Positions 1 to 5,497 of a stretch of DNA of 6,881 nt are shown here, in pieces; the first letter of the stretch is position 1, and each line of letters starts with the position of its first letter. The notes under the pieces are model-generated. The model did not search any database and was not told the origin of the DNA. It saw only the letters and a list, made by a program, of their open reading frames with translations. The stretch lies in contig JAEYWB010000689.1 in assembly GCA_023429275.1 (NCBI GenBank), forward strand, positions 1 through 6,881. Direction: 5' to 3'. Source of the DNA: Planctomycetota bacterium. Its GTDB lineage: Bacteria; Planctomycetota; Planctomycetia; Planctomycetales; Planctomycetaceae. The position numbers were made by a program, and so were the translations under genes.

Positions 1-333
1 GTGGGGGGCCGGGTCTCCCATCGCGATCACGACCCGCCGTACTCCCGACCGGACGACGAGCGGCGCGCATGGGGGGGTCTTCCCGACGTGCGAGCAGGGC
101 TCGAGCGTGACGTACAAGGTCGCGCCCCGGCTGCGGTCTCCCGCCGCGGCGAAGGCGTTCACCTCCGCGTGGGCCTCTCCGAAGCGCCGATGCCACCCCT
201 CTCCGAGCAGCTCGCCATCGGGACCGACCACGACCGCCCCGACAGCCGGGTTGGGCTCGACTGAGCCGATCCCCCGCTCCGCAAGGCGGAGAGCGTGACG
301 CATGGCCTCTTCATCAGTCCGAAAAGTCACCAC
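1..333 (-). CDS. ribD: RibD-type riboflavin biosynthesis deaminase, N-terminal part (cut by window edge)
   Basis: This is the first 111 codons of a bifunctional riboflavin biosynthesis protein. RibD's N-terminal domain deaminates the diaminohydroxy-phosphoribosylamino-pyrimidine product of GTP cyclohydrolase II, and its C-terminal domain then reduces the ribose side chain. The deaminase zinc site is complete: HAE at residues 55-57 (zinc ligand H55, proton shuttle E57) and PCSHVGKTPPC at 79-89 (ligands C80 and C89). The substrate-loop motif EPNPAVGAVV lies at 26-35. The extended PCxHxGxTPPC form distinguishes RibD from simple dCMP or tRNA-adenosine deaminases. I chose the GTG at 333 because a GAGGA lies 9 nt upstream and the protein then begins with the TDEEAMRHAL helix expected of RibD; GTG at 330 is also possible, and ATG at 303 would cut into the domain. 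The reductase domain lies outside the window, so a deaminase-only version cannot be excluded. It follows the kinase stop by 5 nt. Confidence 0.9.
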   Translation of the reverse strand, partial: MVTFRTDEEAMRHALRLAERGIGSVEPNPAVGAVVVGPDGELLGEGWHRRFGEAHAEVNAFAAAGDRSRGATLYVTLEPCSHVGKTPPCAPLVVRSGVRRVVIAMGDPAPH

Positions 334-338
334 CAGAA

Positions 339-3300
339 CTATTCCTCGAGAACGCTGGCGGTGCGGGTCGTGTCCGTCCGCGACAGGTAGTCGTCAATCT
401 CCCGATAGACCCGCTCGAGCAGCGACTTCAGCCGGACCAGCTTTGCCGGGGCGTCCTCGGAGATCGCCCCCTCCTTGCACGACGTCTCGATCTCGTACGC
501 GAGGTCGCTGACCGGGCGGGCTTCGAGCGTCCGCATGTTCCCCTTGATCGTATGGGCGGCCCGCGTCGCGACCCCGGCGTTCCCACTGCGGATCGCGCTG
601 GCCAGTTCCTCGATCAGGGTCGGGCATTCCTCACGGATCCCTTCGAGGACCGAATGCAGGACGTCGTCATATCCCCCCGTGTGCTTCCGTGCCGCCTTCC
701 AGTCGATGAACGGGCCCGGCGGCAGGGAGACCTCTTCGAGAGGCGTTGTCCCGCCCGGCGTCGTGATCCGCTGCAGTTCGGCGAACAGCTGCTCCGGTCG
801 GATCGGCTTCGAGACGTAGCCATCCATTCCCGCTTCGAGGCAGCGCTCGCGGTCCCCCTTCATGGCGTGAGCGGTCATGGCGATGATCGGAATCCGCCGG
901 CCGGTCCCCGCCTCCCGGGCACGGATCCGTTCCGTCGCCTCGTGGCCATCCATCTCGGGCATCTGGACATCCATCAGGATGACGTCGAACTCCTCGGCGC
1001 CGGAGCGGTCGAGGGCTTCCTGGCCAGTCCTCGCCACCTCGACCGAGTGCCCCGCCCGCGTCAGTAGCGCGATCGCGAGCGTCTGGTTGGCTTTGCTGTC
1101 CTCCGCGAGGAGAACCCGCAGGGGACGGAGGGGCACGGGGGCCTCTGCGCTCTCCTGCCGGAGGTCCGACGGGGAAGTCGCCGAATCCCGGCCGATGGCT
1201 GATTCGATCGTCTGCAGCAGTTCGGACTGCTTGACCGGCTTGGTCATGTGCCGGTGAACGCCGAACTGGCGGCATCGCTCGGTGTCCCCCGGGCGATCGG
1301 CCGAAGTCAGCATGACGACTGGCAGCCCCACAAGACGCGGGTCACCGCGGACCTGGCCGACCAGCATGAAGCCGTCGATCTCCGGCATGTTGACGTCGCT
1401 GATCAGGATGGCAAACGGGGTTCCCGCCTCCCGGGCCCGGACCAGCTCCCGCATCGCCTCTTCGGCGGAGGAGACCGAAGTGGGGTGCATTCCCCAGCTC
1501 CGCAGCATCTCTTCGAGGATCCGGCGGTTCGTTGCGCTGTCGTCCACCACAAGAGCGAGCGCGCCGCGGACCGAGGCCGGCTCGGGGGTCCGCTCGACGT
1601 CTCTCGGGGATCCGACCGGCAGGCGGATCGTGAAGTGAAACGTACTCCCGCGGCCCGGTTCGCTCTCCACCCAGATGTCGCCCGCCATCATCTTCACGAG
1701 CTTCGAGGAGATCGCGAGGCCGAGGCCCGTCCCGCCGTACTTGCGGGTCGTCGACATGTCCGCCTGCTCGAACGCCTGGAAGATCCGCTCCTGGTTCTCA
1801 CGCGAGATCCCGATCCCGGTGTCCTGGACGCGGAAATGCAGCTTCAATTCGGTGCCGATGGGGAAGGGGGCCTCCCCGGTCGCCGGGCTGCTTCCGGTCG
1901 CGCCGCGTCTCACGTCCGGTTCGATCGCGACGTCGAGCAGAACTTCCCCCCGGTCGGTGAACTTGATCGCATTGCTGACGAGGTTGACGACGATCTGCCG
2001 CAGCCGCTGGGCATCCCCGACGAGGGCCGGGGGGATATCCGGAGCAATGCGGCACGCCAGCTCGAGACCTTTCTGGTGGGCCCGCACTGCGAGCGACTTC
2101 ATCGTGTCTCCGACCCGCTCCCGCAGGGAGAAGGGGGTGGGATCGAGGTCGAGCTTGCCCGCTTCGATCTTCGAGAAGTCGAGGATGTCGTTGATGAGTG
2201 ACAGCAGCGACTCCGACGAATCCCGGACGATCTGCAGGTGCTCGCGCTGCTGCGGGGCGAGGTCGGTCGCGATGACGAGCTCGGTCATCCCCATGATGGC
2301 GTTCATGGGGGTCCGGATCTCGTGGCTCATGTTGGCGAGGAAGTCACTCTTGGCGTGGTTGGCCTGCTCGGCCGCCTCCTTCGCGAGCTGCAGCTCCTTC
2401 TCGTGCAGCTTGCGGCGCGTGATGTCATGCAGCATCGTCGCGAAGTGGACGGTGTCGCCCAGCGGAATCGGCTGCATCGCCATCTCCGCAATGAACACCC
2501 CTCCTCCTTTCCGTCGCAGCGGCACCTCGACACGCTTGCCGAGGAGCGAGTTGTCCGAGCCCCCGGAGACGCCGTACTCGTCGATATGCTGCCGTGTCCG
2601 CTCGGCACCGTCCCGCGTGAAGAGGACGTCTTCGATCTTCTTTCCGAACACCTCCTTGCGGGAGTAACCGAACGTCCGTTCGGCGGCCCGGTTGAACTCG
2701 ACGATCGCACCGTGCTCGTTCGTGATCACCATGCAGTCGAGCGAGCCCTCGAAGATCGCCTTCGTCCGGGCCTCGCTGGCCCGCCGCTCCTCCTCGGCAA
2801 GCTTCCGATCGGTGACATCCCAGAAGACCGCCTGGACGCCGATCGTCTTCCCCTCGGAGTCGAGAGCTGGAGACTTCAGGACATGGACGTAGAGCTTCTT
2901 CCCATCGGGGGTCAGGTGGCTCTCGATGTCCTCGAAGATCTTCCCGGAGAGAATCACCTGCCGGTCGTTCGCGACGTACTTTTCGGCAAGCTCCGGCGGA
3001 AAGAGATCATGGTCGGTCTTGCCGAGGATGGTCTCGGGATCAACGCCAAGCTCCCGGCAGTAGGTCAGGTTCGCAAACGTCAGCCGCCCCTGCAGATCCT
3101 TGCGGAACATGCAGACCGGCATGTTGTCGACCAGTGAGCGGTAGACCGCGTGGGCGTCGCGGAGGGCCCGTTCCATCTGCCGGCTGAGGATGAGCTTCTC
3201 GTCGACCACCCCCTGCAGCGCAGCGTTCTCCCTGAGGGCGAGCTGCATCAGCCGAAACGTCTGTTCCTCATTGAGGGAGAGCCAATGGGTCTCTCTCCCT

Positions 3301-3704
3301 ACGGTGATCTGCCGCGGCTTGCGTCCTTCGGACGGCCGGCCGGCGCGGACCAGCTGCGCCAGGCTCTCGGCGATCGCCGCGGGATGATCCTTGTCGCTCA
3401 CCCAGTCTTCTGCGCCATGGGCCAGCCCCCGCGCGATCGACTCGACGGTCGAATCCGCGACCAGAAGGATCACCCGGGCCTGGGGGCGGGATTCGGCGAG
3501 GGCGGCGATCGGGGAATGCAGGAGAGCATCGCACTCGAGGAAGATCGCACTGGCGAGGACGAGGTCGTAGTCGACGGCGTCAAGCTGCTGCCGGGCGGCT
3601 TCCGGTTCTCGGACGAGCCGGGATTCGATGCCTCGTTCCCGAAGGGCAGCCGCGAGCGCTTCGCCCCGGCGGGAGTGCTCATCGACCACCAGAACCTTGG
3701 CCAT
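339..3704 (-). CDS. Cytoplasmic hybrid sensor histidine kinase (pseudo-REC, PAS, PAS, HisKA, HATPase, REC, REC, HPt)
   Basis: This 1121-residue protein is a one-chain phosphorelay kinase. Domains in order, numbered from the ATG at 3704: degenerate receiver about 1-122; linker helix; PAS 183-300; PAS 312-432, each ending in a D[VI]T.RK motif; HisKA with SHEIRTPMN and phospho-accepting H461; HATPase with N574 and N578 of the N box, DTGIGI at 628-633 and GGTGLGLA from 657; receiver 714-837 with D721/D722, phosphosite D770, T800 and K822; receiver 862-977 with E868/D869, phosphosite D912, T944 and K966; and a C-terminal HPt domain with HTIKG and H1051. No signal peptide or membrane segment is visible, so it should sense a cytoplasmic or diffusible cue through the PAS domains. 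ATP-derived phosphate should pass from H461 to a receiver Asp, to H1051, and then to an unidentified response regulator. The layout resembles BarA/GacS-type kinases but has two receivers and no transmembrane part. The ATG at 3704 has AGGAG 6 nt upstream. A GTG at 3743 would add 13 residues but lacks a well-spaced site. Cognate partner and signal are unknown. Confidence 0.95.
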   Translation of the reverse strand: MAKVLVVDEHSRRGEALAAALRERGIESRLVREPEAARQQLDAVDYDLVLASAIFLECDALLHSPIAALAESRPQARVILLVADSTVESIARGLAHGAEDWVSDKDHPAAIAESLAQLVRAGRPSEGRKPRQITVGRETHWLSLNEEQTFRLMQLALRENAALQGVVDEKLILSRQMERALRDAHAVYRSLVDNMPVCMFRKDLQGRLTFANLTYCRELGVDPETILGKTDHDLFPPELAEKYVANDRQVILSGKIFEDIESHLTPDGKKLYVHVLKSPALDSEGKTIGVQAVFWDVTDRKLAEEERRASEARTKAIFEGSLDCMVITNEHGAIVEFNRAAERTFGYSRKEVFGKKIEDVLFTRDGAERTRQHIDEYGVSGGSDNSLLGKRVEVPLRRKGGGVFIAEMAMQPIPLGDTVHFATMLHDITRRKLHEKELQLAKEAAEQANHAKSDFLANMSHEIRTPMNAIMGMTELVIATDLAPQQREHLQIVRDSSESLLSLINDILDFSKIEAGKLDLDPTPFSLRERVGDTMKSLAVRAHQKGLELACRIAPDIPPALVGDAQRLRQIVVNLVSNAIKFTDRGEVLLDVAIEPDVRRGATGSSPATGEAPFPIGTELKLHFRVQDTGIGISRENQERIFQAFEQADMSTTRKYGGTGLGLAISSKLVKMMAGDIWVESEPGRGSTFHFTIRLPVGSPRDVERTPEPASVRGALALVVDDSATNRRILEEMLRSWGMHPTSVSSAEEAMRELVRAREAGTPFAILISDVNMPEIDGFMLVGQVRGDPRLVGLPVVMLTSADRPGDTERCRQFGVHRHMTKPVKQSELLQTIESAIGRDSATSPSDLRQESAEAPVPLRPLRVLLAEDSKANQTLAIALLTRAGHSVEVARTGQEALDRSGAEEFDVILMDVQMPEMDGHEATERIRAREAGTGRRIPIIAMTAHAMKGDRERCLEAGMDGYVSKPIRPEQLFAELQRITTPGGTTPLEEVSLPPGPFIDWKAARKHTGGYDDVLHSVLEGIREECPTLIEELASAIRSGNAGVATRAAHTIKGNMRTLEARPVSDLAYEIETSCKEGAISEDAPAKLVRLKSLLERVYREIDDYLSRTDTTRTASVLEE
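343..347 (-). promoter_or_regulatory. Ribosome binding site of ribD, inside the kinase 3' end
   Basis: GAGGA on the minus strand lies 9 nt before the GTG at 333. It is embedded in the last Glu-Glu codons of the upstream kinase gene. This decides for a GTG start and suggests that ribD translation is coupled to termination of kinase translation. Confidence 0.55.
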
Positions 3705-3710
3705 GTGCGG

Positions 3711-3715
3711 CTCCT
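3711..3715 (-). promoter_or_regulatory. Ribosome binding site of the hybrid kinase
   Basis: AGGAG on the minus strand lies 6 nt before the ATG at 3704. It fixes the start at the MAKVLVVDE sequence, the typical first strand of a receiver fold, rather than at the in-frame GTG at 3743 or ATG at 3719. Confidence 0.65.
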
Positions 3716-3863
3716 GCATTCCCGCGGTCAATTCCTGCCGCACCTTCCGCCATCCCGAAATGGCGCATCCCCTGAACGAGAGACGGCTTCAGTCTACCGC
3801 GGCCCTATTCAAAGTACATCACGTTCAGCGGCCGCATCCGAGGATCGGTTGATCGGGAACAGT

Positions 3864-3875
3864 CGGTGCGCACCG
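3864..3875. repeat. Perfect 12-bp palindrome CGGTGCGCACCG upstream of the kinase
   Basis: The site is perfectly self-complementary with no spacer and sits about 160 bp upstream of the kinase start, in non-coding DNA. This is the form expected of a site for a dimeric DNA-binding protein. In GC-rich DNA such a palindrome can also arise by chance, and no second copy was noticed in the window. Confidence 0.25.
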
Positions 3876-3948
3876 TAGTACGGGCTTCAGGCCGTCCCGC
3901 TATACGTCCAGTCCCACGAAAACCATTCAACGGGCCGGTTCGATCGAT

Positions 3949-3970
3949 CCTGGCGGTCAGGCTCGCCAGG
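3949..3970 (-). terminator. GC-rich inverted repeat, possible hairpin
   Basis: Two perfect 7-nt arms, CCTGGCG (3949-3955) and CGCCAGG (3964-3970), flank an 8-nt loop. Read on the minus strand it lies about 100 nt beyond the STN gene stop. There is no T-run after it, so if it acts in transcription it would be as a weak or Rho-assisted terminator or an RNA 3'-end stabiliser. Confidence 0.3.
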
Positions 3971-4020
3971 CCGTTGGACTTGGCACTTGGGAGCTTCCTG
4001 GCACGTGAGAGCCCAGCGCG

Positions 4021-4037
4021 ACGACCTGTCAGGTCGT
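4021..4037 (-). terminator. Inverted repeat just after the STN protein gene, candidate terminator hairpin
   Basis: ACGACCT and AGGTCGT form a perfect 7-bp stem around a 3-nt loop, beginning 29 nt after the stop codon of the STN protein gene on the minus strand. The placement suits a transcript end, but no T-tract follows on that strand (the next bases are CGCGC), so it is not a classical intrinsic terminator. Confidence 0.35.
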
Positions 4038-4066
4038 TCTACGGAGAGAGGGCGCCCCGTCAGAGT

Positions 4067-5218
4067 CTACGGCCGCAGCACAGCTTCGATCTTCTTGAGC
4101 GCCTTCGGCGACTGGCGGATCACCACCAGCGGACCGAGGACGTTGATCGCTCCCCCCCCGTCTCCCCACAGGCCGTACTCGTCCGATTCCTGGATCGTCC
4201 GGGCGATCTCCTCTGGCGTCCCCTTGAGCTTCACCCCCTTGGCCCTGGTGTTGAACACTCCGAGGCGGTCGGGCTTGTTGGCCTTCATCTTCGACGTCAC
4301 GAGCACCACTTCATGGTCGATCAGATAGCCGAGTTCGAGCGGCTCCAGGATGCTTTCGAGGATCTCGGTGCCGGTCTTCCCGGCGATCTGAGGTGTGACC
4401 GGCTGCTTGAAGCCGACGCGGACATCGTCGAGTCCTGCGCCGTCGACCCAGACCGGGACGTTCAGCGACTCACCCAGCTTCGCCGCCAGTTCATTGAACG
4501 GGATCTCGCCTGTGACGGAGAGCTTCTTGAGAGGCGTTCGGGCGACCTGGTCGGCGATCGCCTTCTCGTTCTTCTCCGTCGTCGTCGGCATCGGCTTCTT
4601 TCCGCTGGCGAGCTCGCGGGTGATCTGCCGGATGAGAGAAGCCACCTGCGCCTGGGCAGCCGGAGTCTGGCTCACCTTGAGCTTGCCGCCGTCCGCCTCG
4701 ATCGCCCCGCCGAAGCTGTCGGTGTCCTTCCAGTAGGCGTCGACCGATCCCCGGACGAGGTCGACCAGAGCCTTCGGGTCCTTGCCCGCGACGCCGAGAG
4801 GCTTCAGGTCGTACTCCGCTTCGAGATACGTCGCCTCGGCCACCGGGCGGGACGTAATGAGGGGGCCGTCCGGTTTCTCGACCAGTTCGAGCCGGTAGCC
4901 ATCGAGGGCCAGCCAGATGATCGACCGGAGCGTCAGCCCGCGGAAGTTCATGTTGATCTTGATGTTCGTCGTGACCAGCCCTTCGTTCTCGATCGACTGC
5001 CGGTCGACGGAGACATCGAGCTTGTGCGTCTCCCGCAGGTCGGCCGCGACATCCTCGAGGGAAATGTTATCCCACTTGACGGTCGCGAGGTTGTCGAGAG
5101 GGGAGCCCTTCCGCCCGGCCGTTCCCCCCTTGGGATCCGCCGCCGGAAGATGAGTCGAGACAGCCACGGCGAAGGCAAGGATCGCCAGCACGAGGCCCGC
5201 GGGCCATAAACGACGCAT
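4067..5218 (-). CDS. Exported protein with two tandem STN-like (secretin/TonB short N-terminal) repeat units
   Basis: The 383-residue product begins MRR followed by a hydrophobic stretch (about 8-20) and small residues up to PAAD at 25-28, which reads as a Sec signal peptide; it should act in the periplasm or beyond. The mature part holds two similar units. Unit A (about 45-200) runs from VKWDNISLEDVAADL through a G-x-TLRSIIWLALDGY helix to W163, GGAI (170-173), and KLKVSQTPAAQ. Unit B (about 228-383) runs from KLSVTGEIPFNELAAKL through GTEILESILEPLELGY to W351, GGGAI and LVVIRQSPKAL. Each looks like a short beta-alpha-beta STN-like module followed by a second beta-alpha-beta segment ending in the V-x-Q-[TS]-P motif. 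A charged linker at about 205-227 joins them. STN modules occur in secretins and TonB receptors, but no secretin pore domain follows here, so a stand-alone binding or envelope role is more likely. The exact function is unknown. ATG at 5218 has GGGAG 9 nt upstream. Confidence 0.85.
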   Translation of the reverse strand: MRRLWPAGLVLAILAFAVAVSTHLPAADPKGGTAGRKGSPLDNLATVKWDNISLEDVAADLRETHKLDVSVDRQSIENEGLVTTNIKINMNFRGLTLRSIIWLALDGYRLELVEKPDGPLITSRPVAEATYLEAEYDLKPLGVAGKDPKALVDLVRGSVDAYWKDTDSFGGAIEADGGKLKVSQTPAAQAQVASLIRQITRELASGKKPMPTTTEKNEKAIADQVARTPLKKLSVTGEIPFNELAAKLGESLNVPVWVDGAGLDDVRVGFKQPVTPQIAGKTGTEILESILEPLELGYLIDHEVVLVTSKMKANKPDRLGVFNTRAKGVKLKGTPEEIARTIQESDEYGLWGDGGGAINVLGPLVVIRQSPKALKKIEAVLRP

Positions 5219-5227
5219 GAACCGTCA

Positions 5228-5232
5228 CTCCC
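5228..5232 (-). promoter_or_regulatory. Ribosome binding site of the STN protein gene
   Basis: GGGAG on the minus strand lies 9 nt before the ATG at 5218, and that ATG places the signal peptide at the very N-terminus. Both points support this start. Confidence 0.5.
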
Positions 5233-5379
5233 GGATGATGTTCGCCGCACGACGCCAGACCTGGCCGGCCGGAACCCACGCATCCATCATTGCCGTTGCG
5301 GCCCCGGCGAAGCAACCGCCCCGTCCCTCCTGTTGCGTCCGGGTCTTCCCGGAGGCCCCGCCCGCCGCGCTGCGAGGAC

Positions 5380-5409
5380 TTGCCCCGACAGCAGGTCGGT
5401 CCCTAGAAC
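5380..5409 (+). promoter_or_regulatory. Weak sigma-70-like promoter candidate for the HDOD gene
   Basis: TTGCCC, an 18-nt spacer and TAGAAC occur upstream of the HDOD start in a divergent intergenic region. The match is four of six bases at each box. It is the best pair I can find on the plus strand, but planctomycete promoter consensus is poorly defined and chance is a real alternative. Confidence 0.2.
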
Positions 5410-5488
5410 GCCAGTTCAGCCCCCGGAACGTGACTGGCTCGAGTTGCCGACCGGGTTCCCGGCTCGTCCGCGTGATCCTCAGGCCCCC

Positions 5489-5493
5489 AGGAG
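5489..5493 (+). promoter_or_regulatory. Ribosome binding site of the HDOD gene
   Basis: AGGAG lies 4 nt before the ATG at 5498, which is a slightly short spacing. It decides the start: the open frame extends 55 codons further upstream to 5333, but that stretch is a compositionally biased Arg/Pro/Ala sequence with no family similarity. Confidence 0.6.
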
Positions 5494-5497
5494 TGTA

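Larger units (their letters stand above)
3705..4066. other. Non-coding gap between the STN protein gene and the kinase gene
   Basis: I see no credible gene in these 362 nt; the reading frames that cross it have no family-like sequence. It serves as the 3' end of the STN protein gene and the 5' leader of the kinase gene, both on the minus strand. It contains two inverted repeats near the STN gene end (4021-4037 and 3949-3970) and a 12-bp palindrome (3864-3875). No good -35/-10 pair for the kinase could be picked out: the most AT-rich patch, around 3805-3825, gives only TTGAAT and TAGACT on the minus strand with a spacer of 10 nt, which is too short. The kinase promoter is probably here, given the gap length, but cannot be placed. 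Confidence 0.6.
5219..5497. promoter_or_regulatory. Divergent intergenic region between the STN protein gene and the HDOD gene
   Basis: These 279 nt separate two genes that point away from each other, so promoters for both should lie here. Candidates are weak. For the HDOD gene, TTGCCC (5380-5385) and TAGAAC (5404-5409) are 18 nt apart, each matching four of six consensus bases, about 90 nt before the ATG. For the STN gene, minus-strand TTGCTT (5315-5310) and AATGAT (5291-5286) are also 18 nt apart. An inverted repeat CCGGG-TT-CCCGG lies at 5451-5462. A 93-codon plus-strand frame spans the gap but does not look coding. Confidence 0.4.

Noticed and set aside
2769..3158. Kinase PAS domains as LOV-type flavin photosensors, suggested by the adjacent ribD
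   Set aside because: Neither PAS domain contains the NCRFLQ-type cysteine motif of LOV domains. The ligand remains unknown.
3705..3743. 13-residue N-terminal extension of the kinase from the GTG at 3743
   Set aside because: The ATG at 3704 has AGGAG at 6 nt and begins exactly at the first strand of the receiver fold; the GTG has no well-spaced site.
3805..3830. TTGAAT and TAGACT on the minus strand as a kinase promoter
   Set aside because: The spacer is only about 10 nt, too short for a sigma-70 promoter.
552..3878. Long plus-strand open frames antisense to the kinase (for example 1248-2201, 2238-3137 and 3150-3878)
   Set aside because: They mirror the kinase gene, whose GC-rich third positions suppress stops on the other strand. 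Their translations are Arg/Asp/Leu-rich with no family motifs, and the kinase explains the DNA fully.
3981..4016. TGGCAC at 3981-3986 and again at 3999-4004, resembling the -24 element of sigma-54 promoters
   Set aside because: The -12 TTGC element is absent or one base out of register at both, and no plus-strand gene follows for about 1.5 kb.
3866..5209. 447-codon plus-strand frame antisense to the STN protein gene
   Set aside because: It is an antisense shadow: the minus strand has a signal peptide, duplicated domains and a ribosome binding site, while this frame shows no recognisable domain.
5333..5497. 55-residue N-terminal extension of the HDOD protein
   Set aside because: The segment is Arg/Pro/Ala-rich with no similarity to HDOD proteins, and AGGAG lies just before the ATG at 5498.
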